This document shows positions 1 through 5,134 of a DNA stretch of 6,616 nucleotides, piece by piece. Positions within the stretch are counted from its first letter, which is position 1. Every line of letters begins with the position of its first letter. The stretch is from Flavobacteriales bacterium (GTDB lineage: Bacteria > Bacteroidota > Bacteroidia > Flavobacteriales_E > Vicingaceae): assembly GCA_029262915.1 (NCBI GenBank), contig JAJCYN010000055.1, positions 1-6,616 of the forward strand. The letters run 5' to 3'. Both the position numbers and the translations under genes were made by a program. The notes beneath the pieces are model-generated. The model searched no databases. It was not told the origin of the DNA and worked only from the letters and a program-made list of their open reading frames with translations.

Positions 1-168
1 ATTTCGACCACTCCCACCCAATATGCTTTTGGATTTGGAATGCAGTTAAAAGATTTTAAAGTTGATTTATCTTCCTCATTTCATCAAACTTTAGGTATAA
101 CACCAGGAATTTCTATTATTTATAGCAAAAAGAAGAAAATTAAAAAAGAGGCTACTCCATACTTTTAA
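1..168 (+). CDS. 3' end of a beta-strand-rich, probably outer-membrane or secreted protein (partial)
   Basis: Frame 1 is open from the left edge to TAA at 166-168 and gives 55 residues; the start lies outside the window. The fragment alternates polar and hydrophobic residues in strand-like blocks (YAFGFGMQLKDFKVDL, then GITPGISIIY) and ends in a lysine-rich tail, KKKKIKKEATPYF. This resembles the last strands of a small outer-membrane barrel of the kind found beside helix-hairpin-helix barrel proteins in Bacteroidota, but the fragment is too short to name a family. Its stop codon shares one base with the next gene's ATG (TAATG), so the two are almost certainly cotranscribed and translationally coupled. 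That the reading frame is real is well supported by the overlap; the function is inference. Confidence 0.75.
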   Translation: MSTTPTQYAFGFGMQLKDFKVDLSSSFHQTLGITPGISIIYSKKKKIKKEATPYF

Positions 169-2414
169 TGAAGACTTTAAACTATATAAGTGATTTTGAA
201 AAATTAACTAATTTTCAAATTAATCGTTATTGCGAGCGTTTTTCGAAAGCAAAAGCCGGAAGTAATCTCACTTTAATAAAGATAAGATTGCTTCACTTTA
301 TTCGCAATGACGGCTATAAAATTTTTCAAAATAGCCTAATTTTAATTCTACTTTTATTTCCTATCATTTCCTTTTCCCAATCTAAGGAAGACGATAAAAA
401 TAAAATTATTGAAAAACGGGTTGAATATTTAATTGAAGATGCAGAAGAGTCTGACGCTGATTATACTACCATTTTTGATCAACTTTCTTATTATTTTGAT
501 CATCCTTTAAATCTAAATAGAGCAAAATTAAATGATTTAGAGGAACTCGGTCTGTTAACGAGTATTCAGATAAACTATCTGTTAGAACACATTGAAAAAA
601 ATGGTAAATTAATGACCTTAGAAGAATTGCAGACCATCAATGGGTTTGATACCGATGTCATCAAGTTAATCTTACCTTTTGTTAAAATTTCGACTAATGT
701 TGATAGCCCGCAGCTTTCATTCAATGAGCTATTAAAAAATGGAGACAATCAATTATTTATTCGTTACCAAACCATTTTAGAAGAGAAAAAGGGGTTTAGT
801 CCTGTTACAGATTCTGCCTTAGCAGCAAGCCCAAATTCTAGGTACAAAGGCGATGAATCAAAAATTTATACACGATACCGTTACAAATATGGTAGGCATA
901 TAAGTTTTGGTGTTACTGCGGAAAAAGATGCGGGAGAGCAATTTTTTGAAGGGGCACAAAAAAATGGATTCGATTATTATTCTGCACACTTATTTATAAG
1001 AAATCAAGGAAAGATTAAACAGTTGGCAATTGGTGATTATCAAGCACAATTTGGCCAAGGGTTAACATATTGGTCAGGGAGGGCTTTTGGAAAATCAGCA
1101 GATATCATGTTGATTAAAAGAAGTGCACAAAGCTTAAAACCTTATGCTTCAGTAGATGAAAGTTTATTTTTAAGAGGTGGTGGTGCCACTTTCCAATTTG
1201 GAAAATTTGAGGCAACGGCATTTTACTCTTATAATAACATAGATGCCAACATAGATTTAACCGATTCTACTTCTATTGATCAAGAGGTGTTGGCTGTAAC
1301 ATCTTTACAGCAAACAGGTTTGCACAGAACATTTAATGAACTTGAGGACAAGGATGCTATCATTCAGCAACAAATTGGTGGGCACTTGGCTTATAAAACA
1401 AGAAAATTAAGTTTAGGTGTAACAGGAATTAACAGTGACCTAAATACAGAATTTAATCCCAATTTACAGACTTATAGCCAGTTTAGAAATAGTGATAATA
1501 ATCAAACTAAGCTAGGAGCAGATTACAATTGGATTTACAGAAATTTCAACTTTTTTGGTGAATTTTCTCAAAGCATTGATGCTGGATATGCTTATGTTTC
1601 TGGGGCTTTAATAACACTAGATCCACGTCTTTCTTTAGCTGTTCTATACCGAGATTACCAACGAGATTTTCAACCCATTTCCAGTGCAGGTTTAGGAGAA
1701 TCTTCTACCAACGAAAATGAAAAAGGCTTGTATATGGGAATTATTACTAAACCTGTGAAACAACTAACGCTATCAGCATACTATGATCAATTTACATTTC
1801 CATGGTTAAAGTTTGGTATTAATGGTCCATCTAGGGGATATCAATATTTAACTCAGTTAACTTACAAACCATCAAAAAAAATGGAAATGTATGTTAGGGT
1901 TCGTGAGCGAAATAAATTAGAAAATACTGCTGTTGATTTAACAGAAGGAATAGATTATTTAGTAAACGAAAAACAAACTAATTATCGTTATAATTATAGT
2001 TTTAAGGTATCTGAGTCCATCAAGTTGAAAGGAAGAATAGAGCTGGTAAATTATAATAAAGAAGAAACTCCTTTAGAAACAGGTTATTTAATTTATCAAG
2101 ATATTATTTTCAAAGCTAAAAGCAGTCCTTTCTCGTTTTCGTTTCGGTATGGAATTTTTGATACAGAATCATTTAACAGTAGAATATATGCTTATGAGAG
2201 CGATGTATTATATGCTTTTTCTATCCCAGCATATTCCAATAAGGGTACCCGAACCTATTTAACAGTAAGGTATAAAGTAATGAGAGGCATAGATATATGG
2301 CTACGTTATGCCTTAACGTATTACGATAATTTAGATGTGATAAGTTCTGGGTTAGAAGAAATACAAGGCAACCACAAACAAGAAATTAAAGCACAGATTC
2401 GATTTAAGTTTTAA
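168..2414 (+). CDS. Secreted helix-hairpin-helix protein with C-terminal outer-membrane beta-barrel
   Basis: The predicted protein has 748 residues. Residues about 56-70 (SLILILLLFPIISFS) form a signal-peptide core with a probable cleavage at SFS|Q, but they are preceded by an unusually long 55-residue leader, because a palindromic repeat is translated as residues 20-48. Residues about 113-172 (PLNLNRAKLNDLEELGLL, then LMTLEELQTINGF) are two helix-hairpin-helix motifs of the ComEA type. From about residue 190 the protein is strand-rich (YTRYRYKYGRHISFGV, AYYDQFTFPWLKFG) and ends KAQIRFKF; a terminal aromatic after an amphipathic strand is the usual outer-membrane barrel signature. The ATG overlaps the upstream stop by one base, which favours this start. 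TTG at 288-290 (codon 41) would give a more normal signal peptide and is an alternative. The family is known in Bacteroidota as helix-hairpin-helix proteins of unknown role. Outer-membrane location is inferred; a DNA-uptake role is only a guess from the ComEA-like motif. Confidence 0.85.
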   Translation: MKTLNYISDFEKLTNFQINRYCERFSKAKAGSNLTLIKIRLLHFIRNDGYKIFQNSLILILLLFPIISFSQSKEDDKNKIIEKRVEYLIEDAEESDADYTTIFDQLSYYFDHPLNLNRAKLNDLEELGLLTSIQINYLLEHIEKNGKLMTLEELQTINGFDTDVIKLILPFVKISTNVDSPQLSFNELLKNGDNQLFIRYQTILEEKKGFSPVTDSALAASPNSRYKGDESKIYTRYRYKYGRHISFGVTAEKDAGEQFFEGAQKNGFDYYSAHLFIRNQGKIKQLAIGDYQAQFGQGLTYWSGRAFGKSADIMLIKRSAQSLKPYASVDESLFLRGGGATFQFGKFEATAFYSYNNIDANIDLTDSTSIDQEVLAVTSLQQTGLHRTFNELEDKDAIIQQQIGGHLAYKTRKLSLGVTGINSDLNTEFNPNLQTYSQFRNSDNNQTKLGADYNWIYRNFNFFGEFSQSIDAGYAYVSGALITLDPRLSLAVLYRDYQRDFQPISSAGLGESSTNENEKGLYMGIITKPVKQLTLSAYYDQFTFPWLKFGINGPSRGYQYLTQLTYKPSKKMEMYVRVRERNKLENTAVDLTEGIDYLVNEKQTNYRYNYSFKVSESIKLKGRIELVNYNKEETPLETGYLIYQDIIFKAKSSPFSFSFRYGIFDTESFNSRIYAYESDVLYAFSIPAYSNKGTRTYLTVRYKVMRGIDIWLRYALTYYDNLDVISSGLEEIQGNHKQEIKAQIRFKF
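225..312. repeat. 88-bp palindromic interspersed repeat inside a coding sequence
   Basis: The outer arms are CGTTATTGCGAG (225-236) and TTCGCAATGACG (301-312), inverted copies with two mismatches. Inner arms GAAGTAATCT and AGATTGCTTC are also inverted copies with one mismatch. The left arm carries an extra stretch containing the palindrome TTTCGAAA. From memory, CGTCATTGCGAG...GATTGCTTC...CGCAATGACG is a dispersed REP/MITE-like repeat common between genes in Bacteroidota; only one copy is in this window. Here it lies within the first 50 codons of the helix-hairpin-helix gene and is read through without a stop. TTTTCAAA occurs on both sides (212-219 and 323-330), 111 bp apart and in the same frame, which may be chance in AT-rich DNA or a trace of insertion. 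Confidence 0.72.
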
Positions 2415-2474
2415 CTGGGTTCTTCTTAAAAAGTCAAATTTGAATATTTCGTTATCTCGTAATTTTCTTATTTC

Positions 2475-2587
2475 TCCCAACGACAACTGTATGCTGGCAC
2501 TTTAAAAATTTATTAGTAGAACCAAGTAATGAAATTTATAGAGGATTCAATGAGTAATAAAAAATAAGATAGGAAAGATAGTTGGGA
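2475..2587. repeat. Weak inverted repeat TCCCAAC/GTTGGGA with a core-like 9-mer
   Basis: TCCCAAC (2475-2481) and GTTGGGA (2581-2587) are perfect inverted copies 99 bp apart. The left copy is part of CCCAACGAC (2476-2484), which recurs exactly at 2873-2881 at the end of the attC-like element. No convincing inner stem is visible and the first base breaks the RYYYAAC rule, so this is at best a degenerate recombination site and may be chance. Apart from this I see no gene, RNA or clear terminator between 2415 and 2627. Confidence 0.22.
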
Positions 2588-2627
2588 AATAATAGATAAC
2601 AAATGAAATAATTTCAAAAACGGTCAG

Positions 2628-2834
2628 ATGGATATAAAAATTAGAAATATTATTCTTGATTTTGAAAAAAGGAAAGAAGTAATGGGCTCTAATGTTTCTT
2701 TAAGAGAAGCTGTTAGTGAAATGGAACAACTTTTTAAGAAAAGAGTTCAAGGTTTAGAAAAACAAGTTAAAGAATTTAAAGATGTTAATGGTCAGTTAAC
2801 TTTTATGATGAATCAAAAATTAAAACAATTTTAA
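2628..2834 (+). CDS. Hypothetical 68-residue coiled-coil protein
   Basis: This small open frame encodes a highly charged, helix-forming protein. Residues about 20-60 (VSLREAVSEMEQLFKKRV and onward through LEKQVKEF) have heptad-like spacing of leucine, valine and methionine, suggesting a coiled coil. It has no signal peptide, membrane segment or recognisable domain, and I do not recognise the family. The ATG is preceded by an A-rich stretch without Shine-Dalgarno, normal for Bacteroidota, and two adjacent TAA codons end it. It stands alone, pointing towards the minus-strand ATPase/nuclease unit and separated from it by the attC-like palindrome. Sensible amino-acid composition and lack of a competing frame favour a real gene, but its small size leaves doubt. 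It could be a leftover or the cargo of a neighbouring cassette. Confidence 0.5.
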   Translation: MDIKIRNIILDFEKRKEVMGSNVSLREAVSEMEQLFKKRVQGLEKQVKEFKDVNGQLTFMMNQKLKQF

Positions 2835-2871
2835 TAAAAAGTTAATATTCTTACCTTTTTCAAGCAATTAA

Positions 2872-3065
2872 GCCCAACGACCCGGCTAAGAAACCGTAGG
2901 GAATTTTGAAACTCTGTCCTTTCAATTTACCACTTAGCCAAGCCAAATATTTTTATAATTAGTTTTCTTTTCTCGTTATCAAAATTTTGGTTTGGCGGTT
3001 TTCAACAGAAGCTCTAAACTTCCAATTTGCTACCAAACCCCTATGTTTTTTAGCCATTGTTAGGT
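2872..3065 (-). repeat. 194-bp attC-like palindromic element at the 3' end of the ATPase/nuclease unit
   Basis: On the minus strand it begins ACCTAAC (RYYYAAC, 3065-3059) and ends GTTGGGC (GTTRRRY, 2878-2872), the inverse core and core of an integron attC site. Its outer arms are imperfect inverted copies: 2884-2901 reads GGCTAAGAAACCGTAGGG and the complement of 3039-3055 reads GGCTAAAAAACATAGGG. Additional internal inverted pairs are GGCTAAG (2884-2890) with CTTAGCC (2933-2939), GCCAAA (2942-2947) with TTTGGC (2991-2996), and GGTTTGG (2989-2995) with CCAAACC (3033-3039). It is longer than ordinary attC sites, which are roughly 55-150 bp. It begins only 16 bp past the nuclease stop codon and lies between convergent genes, so it may also terminate transcription. 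It may be a dispersed repeat, but no second copy is in the window. Confidence 0.55.
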
Positions 3066-3081
3066 GTAGACACTATTTGTT

Positions 3082-3693
3082 TTATATCGACTTTAGGGTT
3101 ATTCTTTTTTCACTTTTTATCAATGCAGAATTAGTTGCCCTAATCAGTATTTTATGTTCTTTTAAAATTTCGATTTCTTTACCTTGAAAAAAATAGCTGT
3201 TAAATTCTTCTGCTAAATTAGGAAATGATACAATTGCGTGGACTTTTTTTTCAGCAGGTATAATATCCTTTTCTCTAAGATATTTTACAGTTTCAATTAT
3301 TTGATTTGTCATACTATGTGGATAGTTATTCTCCTTTCTAAAAGCATTTTCAAAACTGGCAGAATATTTAGTTTCAATAAATAGAATCCAACTATTAGCA
3401 TTAAAATTATTAGGAAATAAAACACATTCACATTGACTATTTTGTATCCCTGCTGCTTCAGAAGGAAGTGCATTGTCTTCAAAGCCATCAAAACAAATGT
3501 CAACTTGATTCTCATTTGATAAATGAACACTTTTCCAATCGTCTTGAAATGTATTTAAAATAACAACTTTTCCTTCATTCTTTTCTAGTCCATAATGATT
3601 TTCATAGTGCTTATAATCTGCAACATATAAATTTTCGTCAGAATGATTTGTAATAATATGGTGTTCTAATTTTTCACTTATTTTAAGCCTCAT
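3082..3693 (-). CDS. Probable PD-(D/E)XK-type nuclease partner of the ATPase
   Basis: The predicted protein has 203 residues and is soluble, with no signal or membrane segment. A strand QCECVLF (87-93) is followed after a short loop by WILFIETKYS (102-111). The pattern E89 ... E107-T-K109 matches the (D/E)...(D/E)xK metal-binding core of restriction-endonuclease-fold enzymes, with glutamate where aspartate is more usual. It is followed by a helix with glutamine, NQIIETVKYL (130-139), and a strand, VHAIVSFPN (151-159), in the order typical of the fold. The N-terminal half (residues 1-80) has no recognised domain. The ATG overlaps the ATPase stop by four bases (ATGA), so the two are translationally coupled and probably act as a complex. 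The stop lies 13 bp from the left inverted repeat. DNA or RNA cleavage in a defence response is inferred. The nuclease call rests on a short motif; an inactive or non-nuclease member of the fold cannot be excluded. Confidence 0.8.
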   Translation of the reverse strand: MRLKISEKLEHHIITNHSDENLYVADYKHYENHYGLEKNEGKVVILNTFQDDWKSVHLSNENQVDICFDGFEDNALPSEAAGIQNSQCECVLFPNNFNANSWILFIETKYSASFENAFRKENNYPHSMTNQIIETVKYLREKDIIPAEKKVHAIVSFPNLAEEFNSYFFQGKEIEILKEHKILIRATNSALIKSEKRITLKSI

Positions 3694-4895
3694 ACTTCAA
3701 GATAGTTAAGCATTTCGTAATATTCATCCATTACGTCATTCATTACTTTATTGAAATATTGTTTCCTTACAGTTCCTGTATCGCTATCTTTTATTGATAA
3801 CACTGTTCCTTCTTTGATTTCCCAAACAGAAACTAAATCGGGGTTAATCCAAGAATTTCTACTCACTAATTCATCTTTAATATCAGAAGGTAGGGACTCT
3901 TTAATTTTATATCCCAACATACAGTTGTTTAATGCATATAATACATATGGACTATGAGTAGTTAATGTTAATGTATGTTTTCTTTCTGAATTAGTAATAT
4001 TCTGTAAAAGGTAGTAGACTAAATCTCTTTGTGTTTCAGGAAATAGATTTTGTTCAGGCTCTTCAATTATAAAACTGGAAAAGTGATATTCAGTTCTGTT
4101 ACCAACTAAGTCTAATAATTTATTTACATCATTTTTAGAAAAATCAGTATTTTCCTCTCTTTTAGTTATAAAGTCATCAAGCGTTTTTTGTATAATAGCC
4201 TTAATCTCTTCTTTTTCATTAACTGAATTAGTTTTCTTTTTCTTGTAAAAACCGTTTGATAAATAGTCAATTAACATAGTAAGAGGTATTATAGACTGTA
4301 AACCGCTTGACGCATTTTTTAATGAAATCTCTTTATTGTTTTCATTAATTGTCAAAATATCTGAATCGTTATCATCAATATGATGATAATTAACACCTAA
4401 ATTTAGAATTGGGAGTGCTTTCTTTTTTGAATATTTCTTTTTAGTATCGTACCAATCATAAAGAAAACTCATAATATTGTCATTACTCTCCTTGAATTTT
4501 CCAAGATTAGGAATAGCTGAGACAAAATTTCTTTCAGCAGGAATGTAAATGTTTTTTGATTTTTGATAGTCTAAATTTCTTTTCTTTTTTGTAATTTTTT
4601 CTTTTTTATCTAACCCAGTATATGATATTGAAACAAAATCACTTTCATATTTAAAAAAAGAATTTGAACTGAAATAATTTTCATCAATTCTGTGAAACTC
4701 CATAAATTGTTCAGAAAATTCATATTCATAACCACCGTCAAGAAGAAACCTTTTTTCGACCCATTGACAATAACTAATTATTTTGGCAATTGTACTTTTT
4801 CCACTGCTTTGAGGTCCCATTATAATATTGATTTTATTTAATTCAATTTCAATATCTTTAATAGCTCCTATATTTTGTATAATTAGATTATTCAT
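3690..4895 (-). CDS. AAA/ABC-class ATPase (AAA_15/AAA_21-like, OLD-type head)
   Basis: The predicted protein has 401 residues and is cytoplasmic. It shows the complete ABC-type ATPase set: Walker A GPQSSGKST (27-35), the IPAER motif common in these ATPases (118-122), a degenerate signature ASSGLQS (195-201), Walker B FIIEEPE (275-281) with NLFPETQ after it, and the switch histidine in TTHSPY (312-317). The inserted middle part (about 40-190) is lysine-rich and probably helical or coiled. There is no C-terminal Toprim domain as in OLD nucleases; the protein ends about 85 residues after the switch histidine, and the effector function appears to sit in the overlapping downstream gene. Such ATPases (for example in PARIS, AbiL or Septu) act as sensors or motors that control a nuclease partner. 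The ATG follows an A-rich leader, with a -7 box 23 bp upstream. The exact system is not recognised. Confidence 0.93.
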   Translation of the reverse strand: MNNLIIQNIGAIKDIEIELNKINIIMGPQSSGKSTIAKIISYCQWVEKRFLLDGGYEYEFSEQFMEFHRIDENYFSSNSFFKYESDFVSISYTGLDKKEKITKKKRNLDYQKSKNIYIPAERNFVSAIPNLGKFKESNDNIMSFLYDWYDTKKKYSKKKALPILNLGVNYHHIDDNDSDILTINENNKEISLKNASSGLQSIIPLTMLIDYLSNGFYKKKKTNSVNEKEEIKAIIQKTLDDFITKREENTDFSKNDVNKLLDLVGNRTEYHFSSFIIEEPEQNLFPETQRDLVYYLLQNITNSERKHTLTLTTHSPYVLYALNNCMLGYKIKESLPSDIKDELVSRNSWINPDLVSVWEIKEGTVLSIKDSDTGTVRKQYFNKVMNDVMDEYYEMLNYLEV

Positions 4896-4917
4896 TATTG
4901 TTTCAAAATTTAATTTA

Positions 4918-4925
4918 CAAAGATA
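4918..4925 (-). promoter_or_regulatory. Bacteroidota-type -7 promoter box for the ATPase/nuclease operon
   Basis: The minus strand reads TATCTTTG, a perfect match to TAnnTTTG, ending 22 bases before the ATPase start codon. No TTTG -33 box is visible at the usual distance upstream. The position implies a short 5' leader and an operon that brings its own promoter inside the putative cassette, independent of radA. Confidence 0.5.
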
Positions 4926-4971
4926 AAAATCTCATTTCTGTTTCTGGTTGAATTTTAATTTTTTTGTAGCT

Positions 4972-4981
4972 TACACCTAAC
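4972..4981 (-). repeat. Right-hand GTTAGGTGTA site, inverted partner of 3059-3068
   Basis: TACACCTAAC at 4972-4981 is the exact reverse complement of GTTAGGTGTA at 3059-3068. The pair closely brackets the two-gene operon (76 bp before its start, 13 bp after its stop). On the minus strand GTTAGGT fits the GTTRRRY core of integron recombination sites and would be the upstream junction of the cassette. Confidence 0.6.
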
Positions 4982-4982
4982 C

Positions 4983-5016
4983 ATGCAAATAAGTAACATG
5001 TGTTACTTATTCGCAT
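4983..5016. repeat. 34-bp near-perfect hairpin between radA and the ATPase operon
   Basis: Arms ATGCAAATAAGTAACA (4983-4998) and TGTTACTTATTCGCAT (5001-5016) pair over 16 positions with one A/C mismatch and a 2-base centre. It begins one base outside the GTTAGGT core. It may be the stem of a short attC-like insertion site (the minus-strand span 5028-4975 would be about 54 bp, with a poor inverse core GGTAAAC) or the remains of a radA terminator, although no T-run follows on either strand. The rest of the radA downstream spacer (5017-5134) is AT-rich with no gene that I can see. Confidence 0.65.
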
Positions 5017-5134
5017 TATATGTTTACCTCAAATTTAAAGAATCTAAAAGAGACTTATATTGTTTAAGGATTTTTTAAAGTAAGAAAATGAAAAGTTTAA
5101 AAATATGTTAATTAAATGGAAAGAGAAGTAGATT

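Larger units (their letters stand above)
2878..4980 (-). mobile_element. Putative integron-like gene cassette carrying the ATPase/nuclease operon
   Basis: On the minus strand the unit runs from TTAGGTGTA (4980 downward) to the G of GTTGGGC (2878), with cleavage assumed between G and TT of the GTTRRRY cores. It contains, in order, a promoter box, the ATPase gene, the overlapping nuclease gene and the attC-like element. Its start (TTAGGTGTA) is the exact complement of the inverse-core region of its own 3' element (TACACCTAAC, 3068-3059 on the minus strand), as expected for a cassette that closes into a circle. The flanks of the 10-bp inverted repeat (CCATT and CATGC) show no target duplication, which argues against an ordinary transposon. 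No integrase is in the window. The boundaries are a hypothesis. Confidence 0.45.

Noticed and set aside
2439..2467. Possible promoter TTTG (2439-2442) and TAATTTTC (2460-2467) for the 68-residue gene
   Set aside because: The second box misses the final G, the spacing is short, and it lies about 160 bp before the start codon. Chance is likely in AT-rich DNA.
2987..3187. 66-codon plus-strand open frame over the attC-like element and nuclease 3' end
   Set aside because: It runs through a palindromic non-coding element and antisense to the nuclease gene; the composition is low-quality hydrophobic, with no domain. It is a shadow frame.
3309..3530. 73-codon minus-strand open frame inside the nuclease gene
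   Set aside because: It lies entirely inside the better supported 203-residue gene in another frame, with no recognisable features.
3751..3957. Plus-strand open frame antisense to the ATPase gene
   Set aside because: It is antisense to the C-terminal part of the ATPase, which is complete and has all its motifs.
3082..4895. Assignment to PARIS (AriA/AriB) or an OLD-family nuclease
   Set aside because: The partner protein shows an ExK core rather than Toprim DxD motifs, and the ATPase has no Toprim domain. Only the general architecture is shared.
3059..4981. Reading the GTTAGGTGTA/TACACCTAAC pair as terminal inverted repeats of a transposon
   Set aside because: There is no flanking target duplication and no transposase, the repeats are only 10 bp, and the core/inverse-core logic explains them better.
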